The notes: generated by a model from the sequence alone, not told the origin. DNA of 64,000 bases from Rhodoglobus sp. (GCA_025464445.1 JAODLY010000037.1:1-64000), one strand, 5' to 3'. Shown: positions 1 to 9,745, counted from the first letter of the stretch. A program made the numbers and translations.

Positions 1-1110
1 ATGGCGGGCATGTACCCGCCGGCGAGGCCGGGAGGCAAGCCCCGCACGGCGACGACCGGCATGTTCGAGACGCTCGTGCAGGATGCCCGCACCGCGAGCG
101 CCGACACCCTCGTGGATGTCGGCGAGCACAGGGCGTTCTACAACCTCCCGGTATACAAGCGGGTGATCATCATGCTCGGCGGGCCGTTCATGAACCTCGT
201 GATCGCGCTCGTGCTGTTCACCGTGCTGTTGTGCGGTTTCGGCGTCGCCCAGGCCAGCACCACCGTCGGCAGCGTTTCGCAGTGCGTGGTTGCGGCCACG
301 AGTACAAGCCAGGACTGCAAACCGGGGGATGCCGCGGCGCCCGGCCTCACCGCGGGCCTCAAGCCCGGCGATCGGCTCGTGAGCATGAACGGCGAGGCCA
401 TCACCTCGTGGGACCAGGCCACGGCCATCATCCGGGCATCGGCGGGCAAAGACCTCGCGATCGTCGTCGACCGTGCAGGTTCGCAGCTCACGCTCAACTC
501 GGTGCCGCTGCTGACCGAGCGGTATGTGACGGACGCGAACGGCACAGTACTCAAAGACTCGAGCGGAATTTCCGAGACCCAGAAAGTCGGATTCCTCGGT
601 ATCGGGCCGGCCAGCGAGGTCGTCCAACAGCCGCTGACGGCCGTGCTTCCGGCGGTCGGCGACAACATCGGGCGGGTTGCGAACCTCATCCTGCACCTGC
701 CGCAGCGCATGGTGGACATCGTCAATGCCGCGTTCGGCCCCGGGGAGCGCGATCCCAACGGGCCGATAAGTGTCGTCGGGGTCGGCCGCATCGCCGGCGA
801 GATCACGAGCCTCAACACCGTACCGGTGCTGGAACGGGCATCTGCACTCGTCGGCCTCGTCGCATCGCTCAACATCGCGCTCTTCGTCTTCAACCTCATC
901 CCGCTCATGCCGCTTGACGGCGGCCACATCGCGGGTGCGCTCATCGAGGGCATCCGCCGCTTCTTCGCGAAACTCTTCAAGCGCAGGGATCCGGGCCCGA
1001 TCGACACGGCGAAGATCATCCCGCTCACCTTCGCCGTCGTCATAGTGCTTGGCGCGATGAGCGCACTGTTGATCTATGCGGATATCGTGAAGCCGATCAC
1101 TATCCTCTGA
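1..1110 (+). CDS. M50 site-2 metalloprotease, 3' part (RseP/Rip1-like)
   Basis: C-terminal 369 residues of an intramembrane zinc protease that cleaves membrane-anchored regulators such as anti-sigma factors. The open frame runs off the left edge and the HExxH zinc motif normally found in the first helix is not in the window, so the true start lies upstream. Visible parts are a membrane segment after GGPFMN (about residues 60-85), a PDZ domain around GLKPGDRLVSMNG (about 105-175), and near the C-terminus the motif FNLIPLMPLDGGH, which supplies the third zinc ligand Asp, followed by a last membrane helix. It is directly followed by ispG; the order dxr-rip1-ispG is standard in actinobacteria (Rip1 = Rv2869c in Mycobacterium tuberculosis), which supports the assignment. 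Confidence 0.92.
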   Translation: MAGMYPPARPGGKPRTATTGMFETLVQDARTASADTLVDVGEHRAFYNLPVYKRVIIMLGGPFMNLVIALVLFTVLLCGFGVAQASTTVGSVSQCVVAATSTSQDCKPGDAAAPGLTAGLKPGDRLVSMNGEAITSWDQATAIIRASAGKDLAIVVDRAGSQLTLNSVPLLTERYVTDANGTVLKDSSGISETQKVGFLGIGPASEVVQQPLTAVLPAVGDNIGRVANLILHLPQRMVDIVNAAFGPGERDPNGPISVVGVGRIAGEITSLNTVPVLERASALVGLVASLNIALFVFNLIPLMPLDGGHIAGALIEGIRRFFAKLFKRRDPGPIDTAKIIPLTFAVVIVLGAMSALLIYADIVKPITIL

Positions 1111-1135
1111 CCGAGGATTGGCCAGCAACCCGCCG

Positions 1136-1141
1136 TAAGCT
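1136..1141 (+). promoter_or_regulatory. -10 element TAAGCT for leaderless ispG
   Basis: TAAGCT ends 7 nt before the GTG at 1148, which puts the start codon at the expected transcription start. No convincing -35 is visible. The hexamer lies in the 37-nt gap after the protease gene, so ispG may also be read through from upstream. Confidence 0.45.
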
Positions 1142-1147
1142 TTGAGG

Positions 1148-2296
1148 GTGCCAGCAATCAATCTCGGGATGCCCAAGGCTCCCGATGTCCTCGCTCCGCG
1201 ACGCAAGACCCGCCAGATCCACGTCGGCAAGGTGGGGGTGGGCAGCGACTCGCAGGTGAGCGTGCAGTCGATGACGACGACGCAGACCACGAACATCGAC
1301 GCGACCCTGCAGCAGATCGCCGAGCTGACGGCATCCGGATGCGACATCGTGCGAGTGGCAGTGCCGCACCAGGACGACGCCGATGTGCTGCACATCATCG
1401 CGGCAAAGAGTCAGATCCCCGTCATCGCCGACATCCATTTCCAGCCGCGCTACGTGTTCACGGCCATCGATGCCGGGGTCGGCGCGGTGCGGGTGAATCC
1501 TGGCAACATCCGCAAGTTCGACGACCAGGTCGGCGCGATCGCGAAGGCCGCGAAGGCCGCGGGCGTCTCGATCCGGATCGGCGTCAACGCGGGTTCACTC
1601 GAGCCGAGTCTGCTCCAAAAATACGGTCGTGCAACTCCAGAGGCCCTCGTCGAGAGCGCGGTCTGGGAGGCCGGCCTGTTCGAGGAGCACGACTTTCACG
1701 ACTTCAAGATCTCGGTAAAGCACAACGACCCCATAGTGATGGTGAAGGCTTACCGGTTGCTCGCAGAGCGCGGTGACTGGCCGCTGCACCTCGGAGTGAC
1801 CGAAGCCGGCCCCGAGTTCCAGGGCACCATCAAAAGCGCGACGGCGTTCGGCATCCTGCTCTCCGAGGGAATCGGCGACACGATCCGGGTGTCACTCTCC
1901 GCGCCGCCGGTGCAGGAGGTCAAGGTGGGCCTGCAGATCCTCCAGTCGCTCAACCTGCGCGAGCGCAAGCTCGAGATCGTCTCCTGCCCCAGTTGCGGCC
2001 GTGCCCAGGTCGATGTGTACCAGCTCGCCAACGACGTGACTGCCGGCCTCGAGAAGATGACTGTGCCGCTGCGCGTGGCGGTGATGGGATGCGTAGTCAA
2101 CGGCCCGGGGGAGGCGCGTGAAGCCGACCTTGGCGTGGCGAGTGGCAACGGGCGGGGCCAGATATTCGTCAAGGGCGAGGTCATCAAGACAGTGCCGGAG
2201 AGCGAGATCGTTGCGACCCTCATCGAAGAAGCGAACCGTCTCGCGGCCGAAATGCCGCCGGGTGCTGTCGGGGCGCCGCAGGTAGTCACAGCCTGA
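1148..2296 (+). CDS. ispG: 4-hydroxy-3-methylbut-2-enyl diphosphate synthase
   Basis: IspG/GcpE (382 aa) converts 2-C-methyl-D-erythritol 2,4-cyclodiphosphate to HMBPP, the penultimate step of the MEP isoprenoid pathway, using a [4Fe-4S] cluster. The N-terminal TIM-barrel core begins around VSVQSMTTT. The C-terminal cluster-binding region shows [11 protein letters not shown] and [12 protein letters not shown], whose cysteines are the usual cluster ligands. I chose the GTG at 1148 ([10 protein letters not shown]) over an in-frame TTG at 1142 because TAAGCT sits exactly 7 nt upstream and the TTG has no ribosome-binding site. Length is normal for the family. Confidence 0.96.
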   Translation: MPAINLGMPKAPDVLAPRRKTRQIHVGKVGVGSDSQVSVQSMTTTQTTNIDATLQQIAELTASGCDIVRVAVPHQDDADVLHIIAAKSQIPVIADIHFQPRYVFTAIDAGVGAVRVNPGNIRKFDDQVGAIAKAAKAAGVSIRIGVNAGSLEPSLLQKYGRATPEALVESAVWEAGLFEEHDFHDFKISVKHNDPIVMVKAYRLLAERGDWPLHLGVTEAGPEFQGTIKSATAFGILLSEGIGDTIRVSLSAPPVQEVKVGLQILQSLNLRERKLEIVSCPSCGRAQVDVYQLANDVTAGLEKMTVPLRVAVMGCVVNGPGEAREADLGVASGNGRGQIFVKGEVIKTVPESEIVATLIEEANRLAAEMPPGAVGAPQVVTA

Positions 2297-2476
2297 ATTC
2301 CGCCCCAATGGGTGGATCCGCAACATCTTGATGGCGCTTTCTCCACAAAGTGACACAAATTCGTTCTACAATTGCTACACGACGAAGACCGATGTCGTAG
2401 CGTCACGAAGCCGGATCCGTACCCTGGTTCTCAGTGAAGTAGCGGTGACTTGGTGGCCAACCCAGGGGGAGTTGGC

Positions 2477-2638
2477 ATGGCAGCAGCGATGGCGTTCCTG
2501 CTCAGCGGCCGTGTGCCCTCAGCGCCACCCGGCACCATTGGCGTAGGCGTCCAGCGATGCCAGTACCAGATTTCCGTCTCGGTAACCACGCTTGCAGTGC
2601 ATCACGGATCCGCACTGCAAGCCTTCGAGACGGGATAG
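2477..2638 (+). CDS. Possible small ORF, 53 aa, unknown
   Basis: An ATG preceded by AGGGGGAG with 5-nt spacing opens a 53-codon frame beginning MAAAMAFLLSGRV. The protein is unlike any family I recognise. Its 3' half coincides with the stem-loop at 2574-2633, so the apparent frame may be a by-product of an RNA element. If translated it could act as a leader peptide. Low confidence. Confidence 0.18.
   Translation: MAAAMAFLLSGRVPSAPPGTIGVGVQRCQYQISVSVTTLAVHHGSALQAFETG
2574..2633 (+). other. Nested two-tier stem-loop
   Basis: Outer arms CCGTCTCG (2574-2581) and CGAGACGG (2626-2633) are perfect complements. Inside them GCTTGCAGTGC (2590-2600) and GCACTGCAAGC (2612-2622) form a perfect 11-bp stem closing an 11-nt loop. 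This nesting is more than expected by chance even in GC-rich DNA. It may be part of the ispG 3' end or of an independent small RNA. Confidence 0.5.
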
Positions 2639-2640
2639 GT

Positions 2641-2680
2641 CCCGCGAGCGCCTCAAGCCCCCCTTGAGAGCGCTCGCGGG
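2641..2680 (+). terminator. Terminator-like GC-rich hairpin
   Basis: CCCGCGAGCGCCTCAAG (2641-2657) pairs with CTTGAGAGCGCTCGCGGG (2663-2680) around a CCCCC loop, with one bulge. No U-tract follows, as is common for actinobacterial terminators. It lies upstream of the proposed proS -10, so it probably ends transcription entering from the ispG side. Confidence 0.55.
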
Positions 2681-2726
2681 CCACCTCACCTGCGCCGGGC
2701 CGCCGTGGCATCCCCGGAGCCGCCGG

Positions 2727-2732
2727 TAGCAT
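2727..2732 (+). promoter_or_regulatory. -10 element TAGCAT for leaderless proS
   Basis: TAGCAT is 8 nt upstream of the proS GTG (2740), and no Shine-Dalgarno sequence precedes that GTG. Confidence 0.4.
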
Positions 2733-2739
2733 TGAAGCC

Positions 2740-4506
2740 GTGTCCACTCGCCTCTCCCAGCTATTCGTCCGCACACTCCGTGAGGATCCCGTCGACGCGG
2801 AGGTGACCAGCCATCGCCTGCTCGTGCGGGCCGGGTACATCCGGCGCCAGGCTCCGGGAGTCTTCGCGTGGCTGCCCCTCGGGCTGAAGGTCCGCAGGAA
2901 GATCGAGAACATCATCCGCGAAGAGCTCGAGGCTTTCGGGGCGCAGGAAGTGCTGTTCCCGGGGCTGCTGCCCCGCGAGCCATACGAGGTCACGGGCCGC
3001 TGGACCGAATACGGCGACGGGATCTTCCGCCTGAAGGATCGCAAGGGTGGCGATTACCTGCTCGCCCCGACCCACGAAGAGGTCTTCACGCTGCTCGTGA
3101 AAGACCTGTACTCCAGCTACAAGGACCTTCCCCTCAGCCTCTACCAAATCCAGGACAAGTACCGCGATGAAGCGCGTCCCCGTGCTGGGCTGCTGCGCGG
3201 TCGCGAGTTTTCAATGAAAGACAGTTACTCGTTCGACTACACCGACGCCGGGCTGGATCTCTCGTACCAGCAGCACCGCGACGCCTACGAGCGCATTTTC
3301 GCCCGACTGGGCCTGGACTACGTCATCGTCCAAGCGGATGCCGGCGCGATGGGCGGCTCGAAGAGCGAGGAGTTCCTGCACCCGACTCCCGTCGGGGAAG
3401 ACACGTTCGTGCGCTCAACGGGTGGATACGCCGCCAATGTCGAGGCATTCACCACTGCGGCCCCACCCGCGAGGTCGTTCGAGAAGCTCACCCCCTCCGA
3501 AGTGCTCGACACCCCGGACACCCCGACGATCGCGACGCTCGTCGCCCTCGCGAACGAGAAGCACCCCCGCCCGGACGGCCGGGCATGGACTGCCGCTGAC
3601 TCGCTCAAGAACATCGTGCTCGCGCTCACGGCGCTCGACGGCACGCGTGAGCTTGTCGTCGTGGGATTGCCGGGGGACAGGGATGTCGATCTCAAGCGCG
3701 CCGAAGTGGCGTTCGCGCCCGCGGCTGTCGAGGCCGCAACCGAGGCCGATTTCGCCAAAGTCCCCGGCCTCGTCAAGGGCTACATCGGACCGTGGTCGGC
3801 CGCCGGTGCCGTGCTCGGGGAGAAGGGGAGCACGGGCATCCGGTACCTGCTCGACCCCAGGGTCTCGGAGGGTTCCGGCTGGATCACGGGCGCGAACGAG
3901 CACGGCAGGCACGTCTTCGGGCTCGTCGCTGGCCGCGATTTCGTCGCTGACGGCGTCGTCGAAGTCGGGGAAGTGCTCGCGGGCGACCCCGCTCCAGACG
4001 GTTCCGGCCCCGTCGAACTGGCGCGGGGCATGGAGATCGGCCACGTATTCCAACTCGGTCGCAAGTACGCCGAAGCGCTCGGGCTCAGGGTGCTCGACGA
4101 GAACGGAAAGCTCGTCACCGTCACGATGGGCTCCTACGGCATCGGAGTGACGCGAATCATGGCAGTGATCGCCGAAGCGAACAACGACGAGAAGGGCCTC
4201 ATCTGGCCGAAGAATGTCGCGCCCTTCGACGTGCACGTCATCGCCGCGGGCAAGGACGAGACCATCAACGCGGTCGCGGACACCCTTGTCGGTTCACTCG
4301 AAGACGCCGGGTTCGACGTGCTGTACGACGACCGGCCCAAGGTCTCACCCGGCGTGAAGTTCGGCGACGCCGAGCTTCTCGGTGTGCCCATGATCGTGAT
4401 CGTGGGCCGGGATGCCGCTGAGGGCAGGGTCGAGCTCTGGGATCGCCGTTCGGGGGAGCGCGCCAGCTCGGCGCTCGATGAGGTCGCGGAGAAGCTCAGG
4501 TCCTGA
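2740..4506 (+). CDS. proS: Prolyl-tRNA synthetase
   Basis: Class II aminoacyl-tRNA synthetase (588 aa) that charges tRNA-Pro. Motif 2 is seen in [22 protein letters not shown] and motif 3 in [13 protein letters not shown]. Between them lies a bacterial-type insertion (about residues 225-400) corresponding to the YbaK-like editing domain, which clears Ala-tRNA-Pro. The C-terminal anticodon-binding domain contains FDVLYDDR and [10 protein letters not shown]. Length fits the bacterial editing form. It begins at GTG with a TAGCAT hexamer 8 nt upstream and is convergent with the gene at 4521-5351, leaving only 14 nt between the stops. Confidence 0.97.
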   Translation: MSTRLSQLFVRTLREDPVDAEVTSHRLLVRAGYIRRQAPGVFAWLPLGLKVRRKIENIIREELEAFGAQEVLFPGLLPREPYEVTGRWTEYGDGIFRLKDRKGGDYLLAPTHEEVFTLLVKDLYSSYKDLPLSLYQIQDKYRDEARPRAGLLRGREFSMKDSYSFDYTDAGLDLSYQQHRDAYERIFARLGLDYVIVQADAGAMGGSKSEEFLHPTPVGEDTFVRSTGGYAANVEAFTTAAPPARSFEKLTPSEVLDTPDTPTIATLVALANEKHPRPDGRAWTAADSLKNIVLALTALDGTRELVVVGLPGDRDVDLKRAEVAFAPAAVEAATEADFAKVPGLVKGYIGPWSAAGAVLGEKGSTGIRYLLDPRVSEGSGWITGANEHGRHVFGLVAGRDFVADGVVEVGEVLAGDPAPDGSGPVELARGMEIGHVFQLGRKYAEALGLRVLDENGKLVTVTMGSYGIGVTRIMAVIAEANNDEKGLIWPKNVAPFDVHVIAAGKDETINAVADTLVGSLEDAGFDVLYDDRPKVSPGVKFGDAELLGVPMIVIVGRDAAEGRVELWDRRSGERASSALDEVAEKLRS

Positions 4507-4520
4507 CCGCGTAGTGGCAG

Positions 4521-5351
4521 TCAGCCCGCGAGGCCCAGGTCGGTGGCGAACTCGCCACGGATCCTGTCGCGGATCGCGACCAGCTCCGGATGCTGCCAGA
4601 AGAACTCGAGTTTCTGAGCGACCACCGAGTCGCCGCCGGGCTGGTCTTCGAGCACGAAGGTCATGAAACTCTCCGCGATGTCTTCGACGACGTTCGTGGC
4701 GGCGTAGTCGCTCACGAAATCGTCCTGGTGGGCGAGGTAGAAGGCGTATGCGACATCTGCGTCCGCGTTGTCCACGGCGGGTGCACCGGTGTACGCCGAC
4801 CAGAACTGCTCGTCGAATGCCCACAGGTAGGAGTCGTCGTGGGCGCAACCCTCGGAGAGATCGAGGGTCGCGCATGAGTGCGCCGCCTGGTCCATCTGGG
4901 TGCCATCGAGAGTCAGGATGTGGGCGTATTCGTGCACGAGGGTCGCGATGAGGTCGGCGTCGTTCTTGCTGGTGGCGAGGTTCGCCGCGAGGATCCAATA
5001 GTGCGGATCATCGTCCTGGTACACGTAGGCCAGCGTGTCGCTCTTCGGGGCGTCGCCCACGCGGTACTGGGTCATGACCGATGAGGCGAAGTCGGGTGTG
5101 GTCACGCGAACGAATGTGTCCCAGACGTGTTGCGTGAGGCCATCGGGACGGGGATCCAGGGTGCTGTCGTCGAGCACGGAGTAAAGCTTCACCGTGCCGA
5201 AATCGTCGTCCTTTTCGGTTGCGGGGCCGCCACTGGCTGCGCCTTGGGAGCTGGCCGCTGACCCCACGAATCCCCACAGCGCGAGCCCGCCGAAGGCGAC
5301 GCCGACCACGGCAACGAGGGAGAGGATGACGATGAGAATGCGCTTGCCCAT
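4521..5351 (-). CDS. Secreted or membrane-anchored HExxH protein, unknown
   Basis: 276 aa, unnamed. The N-terminus has a Lys/Arg pair and then one long hydrophobic segment (about residues 4-27), so it is a signal anchor or signal peptide with an extracytoplasmic domain. The motif LVHEYAHILTL (HExxH) in mid-protein is a classical zinc-peptidase signature. A later DIAESF could supply a third Glu ligand, as in gluzincins. Two cysteines between these motifs (SCATLDLSEGC) may form a disulfide. The start is ATG 5351, because TACTGT on the minus strand ends 7 nt upstream. It sits between proS and nusA, where many actinobacteria carry rimP. Peptidase activity is an inference. Confidence 0.75.
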   Translation of the reverse strand: MGKRILIVILSLVAVVGVAFGGLALWGFVGSAASSQGAASGGPATEKDDDFGTVKLYSVLDDSTLDPRPDGLTQHVWDTFVRVTTPDFASSVMTQYRVGDAPKSDTLAYVYQDDDPHYWILAANLATSKNDADLIATLVHEYAHILTLDGTQMDQAAHSCATLDLSEGCAHDDSYLWAFDEQFWSAYTGAPAVDNADADVAYAFYLAHQDDFVSDYAATNVVEDIAESFMTFVLEDQPGGDSVVAQKLEFFWQHPELVAIRDRIRGEFATDLGLAG

Positions 5352-5357
5352 GCAGCC

Positions 5358-5363
5358 ACAGTA
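5358..5363 (-). promoter_or_regulatory. -10 element TACTGT, leaderless promoter
   Basis: Read on the minus strand, TACTGT is 7 nt upstream of ATG 5351 and helps choose that start over an upstream in-frame ATG (MPRPYCGC...). Confidence 0.45.
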
Positions 5364-5475
5364 GGGCCGGGGCATCGGGTCGTCGCATCCGGTACCGTAG
5401 AGGCACGACGTTGCGCGGGGTCGTGCGCGCCCGTTTGTATCTGCTCAGCCAAGAACCCAATATCGGAGGCCCTCA

Positions 5476-6495
5476 GTGGACATCGACCTGAGCGTGCTGC
5501 GCCTCATGGAGCGCGAGCGCGAAATCCCCTTCGAAGAACTCGTGCAGATCATCGAGCAGGCGATCCTGACGGCCTACCTCAAGCACACCGGTGACGGTGA
5601 GCACAAGCCCGGCGAGCCCAAGCCCGACCACAGTGCTGCGCCGAAAGCACGGGTCGACCTCGACCGCAAAACGGGCAAGGTGTCGATATTCGTCCCCGAA
5701 CTCGACGACGAGGGCGCTGTCATCGGCGAGGCGCTTGAAGACTCCCAGGACTTCGGGCGCATCGCAGCGTTCGCCGCCAAGCAGGTCATCAACCAGCGCC
5801 TTCGGGACATCGGCGATGACAAGGTGCTCGGCGAGTTCAAGGGTAGAGAGGGTGACATCGTCGCCGGCATCATCCAGCAGGGCCCAAACCCGCGGATGAT
5901 CCACGTCGACCTCGGCACGATCGAGGCGATCCTGCCGCCGGAGGAACAGGTGCCGGGCGAGGATTATGCCCACGGCAACCGCATCCGCGTCTACGTCACC
6001 TCGGTCAGCAAGGGTCTCAAGGGGCCGCAGATCACCGTGAGCCGCACCCATCCTTCGCTCGTGCGCAAGCTCTTCGCACTCGAGGTTCCCGAGATCGCCA
6101 GCGGCATTGTCGAGATCACCTCGATCGCCCGTGAGGCGGGACATCGAACAAAGATGGCCGTGCGCGCGATGGAGCCGGGCGTCAACGCCAAAGGCGCGTG
6201 CATCGGTGAGCTGGGCCAGCGCGTGCGCGCGGTCACCGCGGAGCTCAACAACGAGAAGATCGACATCGTCGACTACTCGGAGAACCTCGCCACATTCGTC
6301 GCGAACGCGTTGTCACCCGCGAAGGTCACCAGCTCGTACATCATCGATGAGGCGACGAAGGCTGTGCGGGCGCTCGTGCCCGACTACCAGCTCTCACTCG
6401 CGATCGGCAAGGAGGGCCAGAACGCCCGCCTGGCCGCGAAGCTGACGGGCGCGCGGATAGATATCCAGCCCGACTCAATCCTTGATGACGACTAA
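5476..6495 (+). CDS. nusA: Transcription termination/antitermination factor NusA
   Basis: NusA (339 aa) binds RNA polymerase and nascent RNA and modulates pausing, termination and antitermination. The order is an N-terminal polymerase-binding domain (about 1-110), an S1 domain (about 115-185), then two KH domains; the second contains [20 protein letters not shown] near the C-terminus. It lacks the acidic repeats of E. coli NusA, as is normal for actinobacteria. GTG 5476 is preceded by GGAGG at 5465-5469. It starts the nusA-ylxR-infB series. No rimP precedes it in this window. Confidence 0.96.
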   Translation: MDIDLSVLRLMEREREIPFEELVQIIEQAILTAYLKHTGDGEHKPGEPKPDHSAAPKARVDLDRKTGKVSIFVPELDDEGAVIGEALEDSQDFGRIAAFAAKQVINQRLRDIGDDKVLGEFKGREGDIVAGIIQQGPNPRMIHVDLGTIEAILPPEEQVPGEDYAHGNRIRVYVTSVSKGLKGPQITVSRTHPSLVRKLFALEVPEIASGIVEITSIAREAGHRTKMAVRAMEPGVNAKGACIGELGQRVRAVTAELNNEKIDIVDYSENLATFVANALSPAKVTSSYIIDEATKAVRALVPDYQLSLAIGKEGQNARLAAKLTGARIDIQPDSILDDD

Positions 6496-6591
6496 TCCCC
6501 TACTGAGCCGCATCCAGATCGCTTCGCGGCCCGGCTGACTGCTCAGCGGGGGCCCACTCGTGGTTTCCGCGACGGATGCGCGGTTTCCACG

Positions 6592-6625
6592 CTCGCCCAC
6601 AGCGGAACCCCGCCTCACGGGCGAG
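6592..6625 (+). promoter_or_regulatory. Hairpin overlapping the ylxR ribosome-binding site
   Basis: CTCGCCC (6592-6598) pairs with GGGCGAG (6619-6625). The 3' arm ends in the first bases of the GAGGGGG Shine-Dalgarno sequence (6623-6629) of ylxR. A chance origin is possible at this GC content. Confidence 0.3.
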
Positions 6626-6633
6626 GGGGTAAC

Positions 6634-6912
6634 ATGGAGCACGTAAGAACTTGCATCGGTTGCCGCACGCGCGCGGAGACATCCACCCTTTTGAGGGTTG
6701 TCGCGCAGGGTGGCGAGGTGGTCCCGGATCCGTCCGCGACTCTTCCCGGTCGAGGTGCGTGGGTTCACCCCACGGTCCAGTGTGTCGAACTCGCTGCCAG
6801 GCGCAGGGCGTTCGGCCGGGCACTCAGGGTGAGCACTGCACTCGGAACTGATGCACTCTTCGAAGTGCTGGTCCCTAAAACAGGGCTAGATCCTAAAGAA
6901 CAGGCTGATTGA
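6634..6912 (+). CDS. ylxR: YlxR family RNA-binding protein (DUF448)
   Basis: 92 aa, with the family's opening RTCIGCRTRAE and central LPGRGAWVHP. YlxR homologues are small basic nucleic-acid-binding proteins; the Bacillus protein (RnpM) binds RNase P RNA. Its place between nusA and infB is nearly universal. ATG 6634 has GAGGGGG 4-10 nt upstream. The frame ends 88 nt before infB. Confidence 0.9.
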   Translation: MEHVRTCIGCRTRAETSTLLRVVAQGGEVVPDPSATLPGRGAWVHPTVQCVELAARRRAFGRALRVSTALGTDALFEVLVPKTGLDPKEQAD

Positions 6913-6968
6913 CCCATGGACAACTAATGAGCGGCTCGAAATGAGTTCCGTCCGCTAATCGTCTGTGC

Positions 6969-6996
6969 CCTGTCTGGGCGCAGACTCAGACAGGAG
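6969..6996 (+). promoter_or_regulatory. Hairpin sequestering the infB Shine-Dalgarno
   Basis: CCTGTCTG (6969-6976) and CAGACAGG (6987-6994) are perfect 8-nt complements. The 3' arm covers the first three bases of AGGAG (6992-6996), the infB ribosome-binding site. GTCTG also occurs at 6961-6965 and CAGAC at 6981-6985, which allows an alternative pairing that would free the site. Confidence 0.45.
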
Positions 6997-7000
6997 AATT

Positions 7001-9739
7001 GTGGCTGCCAAACCACGTGTACACGAAGTCGCCGCCGAACTCGGCATCGACAGCAAGATTGCCCTCGCGAAGCTCAAGGAAATGGGCGAGTTCGTCAAGG
7101 GCCCCTCATCCAGCATCGAGCCACCTGTGGCGCGCAAACTCAAAGCCGCACTCGAGGCCGACGGCATCAAGCCCGTGCCCTCGAGCGAGAAGCCGAAGGT
7201 CGCGGCTCCCGCTGCCCCGAAGCCTCCCGTGCGCGAGCCCGTCGCGGTGGCGCCGGTCGACGAGGGGGACTACGACGCTCCGGCGCCGATAGTTCCGCCG
7301 CTGACGGTCGCTGAGCGCCAGGCGCAGGCTCAGGCCCACGCGGCCGCGCCCGTCGTTGCGACTCCAGTCGCGGATGCCGCAGACGCGACCTCCACGGGCA
7401 TCCCCCGTCCCGGCTCGCCGCGCCCCGGTAACAACCCGTTCGCGTCGAACCAGGGAATGGCTCGCCCGGGCATCCCGCGCCCGGGAAACAACCCGTTCGC
7501 CTCAAACCAGGGAATGCAGCGCCCCGGCGCGGCCGGCGCAACCGGCGGCATCCCGCGTCCAGGAGCTCCCCGCCCTGGCGGACCCGGCCAGGGCACCCGC
7601 CCGCCGGCATTCGGCGCGCGTCCGGCAGGTGCAGGCAACTTCCAGCAACGTCCGGGCGGACCTCGTCCGGCAGGCGCAGGTGGATTCCGTCCGGGTGGAG
7701 CACCCGGTGCAGCCCCAGGCAACAATTTCGGCCCGAACCGTCCGCCCGCGGGCGGAGCGGGTGGTCGCGGCCGCGGTCCCGGTGGTGGAACCGCCGGCGC
7801 GTTCGGTCGCGGCGGTGGCAAGAGCAAGGCCCGCAAGTCGAAGCGCACGAAGCGCGCAGAGTTCGAGCTGAGGGAAGCCCCGTCGCTCGGCGGCGTGAGC
7901 GTTCCCCGCGGTGACGGCAAGACGATCATCCGCCTCCGTCGCGGCGCGTCGATCTCAGACCTCGCGGACAAGCTGGAGACGATCACCGGTTACTCGGTGC
8001 AGCCGGGCGCCCTCGTGACTGCCCTGTTCCACCTCGGCCAGATGGCCACGGCGACCGAGTCGCTCGACGAGGGAACCTTCGCGATCCTCGCCGGTGAGCT
8101 CAACTACAAGATCGAGATGGTCTCCCCTGAGGATGAGGATCGCGAGCTGCTCGCCGGCTTCGACCTCGACCTCGACCAGGAGCTCGAAGACGAGACGGAT
8201 GAGGATCTCGAGATCCGCCCGCCCGTCGTCACTGTCATGGGTCACGTCGACCACGGAAAGACAAAGCTGCTCGACGCGATCCGCCAGGCAAACGTCGTCG
8301 CCGGTGAGGCTGGCGGCATCACCCAGCACATTGGCGCGTACCAGGTCTGGACTGAGCACGAGGGCATCGAGCGCGCCATCACCTTCATCGACACCCCCGG
8401 CCACGAGGCGTTCACCGCCATGCGTGCCCGTGGTGCGCAGGTGACCGACCTCGCGATCCTCGTGGTCGCGGCCGATGACGGCATCATGCCGCAGACGGTG
8501 GAGGCGCTCAACCACGCCCAGGCCGCCGGCGTGCCCATCGTCGTCGCCGTGAACAAGATCGACAAGGAGGGGGCGAACCCCGCAAAGGTGCGCCAGCAGC
8601 TCACCGAGTTCGGCCTCGTCGCGGAAGAGTACGGCGGAGAGACGATGTTCATCGACGTCTCCGCGCTCAACAACGTCGGCATCGACAAGCTGCTCGACGC
8701 TGTGCTGCTCACGGCGGACGCCGGTCTCGACCTGCGGTCCAACCCGAACAAGGATGCCCGTGGTGTCGCCATCGAGGCGAAGCTCGACAAGGGGCGCGGC
8801 GCGGTCGCGACCGTGCTCATCCAGTCGGGCACGCTGCGGGTCGGAGACGCCATCGTCGCCGGAACGGCGTACGGACGCGTCCGCGCGATGATGGACGAGA
8901 ACGGCGAGCCCGTCGAAGAGGCGTACCCATCTCGTCCCGTGCAGGTGCAGGGCCTGTCGACGGTCCCCAGGGCCGGCGACACCTTCATCGTCACCGAGGA
9001 AGACCGCACAGCTCGCCAGATCGCTGAGAAGCGTGAGGCAGTGGAGCGCAACGCCCTGCTGGCGAAGGCCCGCAAGCGCATCAGCCTCGAGGACTTCACC
9101 AAGGCCCTCGAAGACGGCAAGGTCGAGTCGCTCAACCTCATCATCAAGGGTGACGTGTCCGGTGCCGTCGAGGCGCTCGAAGACTCGCTGCTCAAGATCG
9201 AGGTCGATGACTCGGTGCAGCTGCGCATCATCCACCGCGGTGTCGGTGCTGTCACGGAGAGCGACGTCAACCTCGCGACCATCGACAATGCCATCATCAT
9301 CGGGTTCAACGTGCGACCGGACACGAAGGCTCGCGAGCGTGCTGCCCGCGAAGGTGTCGACGTGCGGTTCTATTCGGTCATCTACGCCGCGATCGAGGAC
9401 GTCGAGAACTCCCTCAAGGGAATGCTCAAGCCCGAGTTCGAAGAGGTGCAGTCCGGTGTCGCCGAGATCCGCGAGATCTTCCGTTCTTCCAAGATCGGGA
9501 ACATCGCCGGTGTCATCGTGCGGTCGGGAATCATCACGCGAAACGCGAAGGCACGCGTCATCCGCGACGGTGTCGTGGTCGGGGACAACCTGGCCATCGA
9601 TTCGCTGCGGCGCTTCAAGGATGACGTCACCGAGGTTCGCACGGACTTCGAGGCCGGCATCGGGCTCGGCAAGTTCAACGACATCCAGATCGGTGACGAG
9701 ATCGAGACGATCGAGCTCAAGGAGAAGCCCCGGGTCTAG
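7001..9739 (+). CDS. infB: Translation initiation factor IF-2
   Basis: IF-2 (912 aa) brings fMet-tRNA to the 30S subunit and promotes subunit joining with GTP. Residues 1-52 form an IF2-N domain ([13 protein letters not shown]). About 130-290 is a Pro/Gly/Arg-rich low-complexity linker that includes a 19-residue tandem duplication. A second IF2-N-like segment follows, then the G domain with GHVDHGKT (about 414), DTPGHEAF and NKID, and the C-terminal beta-barrel domains. I start at GTG 7001 (MAAKPRVHE) because AGGAG sits 5 nt upstream; an in-frame ATG at 6965 lies inside the leader hairpin region. Confidence 0.96.
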   Translation: MAAKPRVHEVAAELGIDSKIALAKLKEMGEFVKGPSSSIEPPVARKLKAALEADGIKPVPSSEKPKVAAPAAPKPPVREPVAVAPVDEGDYDAPAPIVPPLTVAERQAQAQAHAAAPVVATPVADAADATSTGIPRPGSPRPGNNPFASNQGMARPGIPRPGNNPFASNQGMQRPGAAGATGGIPRPGAPRPGGPGQGTRPPAFGARPAGAGNFQQRPGGPRPAGAGGFRPGGAPGAAPGNNFGPNRPPAGGAGGRGRGPGGGTAGAFGRGGGKSKARKSKRTKRAEFELREAPSLGGVSVPRGDGKTIIRLRRGASISDLADKLETITGYSVQPGALVTALFHLGQMATATESLDEGTFAILAGELNYKIEMVSPEDEDRELLAGFDLDLDQELEDETDEDLEIRPPVVTVMGHVDHGKTKLLDAIRQANVVAGEAGGITQHIGAYQVWTEHEGIERAITFIDTPGHEAFTAMRARGAQVTDLAILVVAADDGIMPQTVEALNHAQAAGVPIVVAVNKIDKEGANPAKVRQQLTEFGLVAEEYGGETMFIDVSALNNVGIDKLLDAVLLTADAGLDLRSNPNKDARGVAIEAKLDKGRGAVATVLIQSGTLRVGDAIVAGTAYGRVRAMMDENGEPVEEAYPSRPVQVQGLSTVPRAGDTFIVTEEDRTARQIAEKREAVERNALLAKARKRISLEDFTKALEDGKVESLNLIIKGDVSGAVEALEDSLLKIEVDDSVQLRIIHRGVGAVTESDVNLATIDNAIIIGFNVRPDTKARERAAREGVDVRFYSVIYAAIEDVENSLKGMLKPEFEEVQSGVAEIREIFRSSKIGNIAGVIVRSGIITRNAKARVIRDGVVVGDNLAIDSLRRFKDDVTEVRTDFEAGIGLGKFNDIQIGDEIETIELKEKPRV
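7418..7516 (+). repeat. Tandem 57-nt repeat inside infB
   Basis: Two copies encoding [14 protein letters not shown] (7418-7459 and 7475-7516) with a period of 57 nt (19 codons). They differ at silent positions, so this is an older duplication within the flexible linker of IF-2. Confidence 0.8.
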
Positions 9740-9745
9740 CGTCGT

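Larger units (their letters stand above)
2297..2739. other. Structured ispG-proS intergenic region
   Basis: 443 nt without a recognisable gene. From left to right it holds an AT-richer stretch at 2340-2390 with a TACAAT hexamer at 2367-2372, a short open frame with a strong Shine-Dalgarno sequence (2477-2638), a two-tier stem-loop (2574-2633), a strong terminator-like hairpin (2641-2680), and a TAGCAT -10 for proS. I looked for T-box features (conserved T-box bulge, specifier loop), since proS is an aminoacyl-tRNA synthetase gene, and did not find them. Confidence 0.5.

Noticed and set aside
138-1043. 301-codon minus-strand frame opposite the M50 protease
   Set aside because: Ser/Thr/Arg-rich shadow frame typical of antisense high-GC DNA; the plus strand carries clear family motifs.
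2297-2739. T-box riboswitch before proS
   Set aside because: No T-box bulge sequence or specifier stem was found, and the likely proS promoter lies downstream of the structures.
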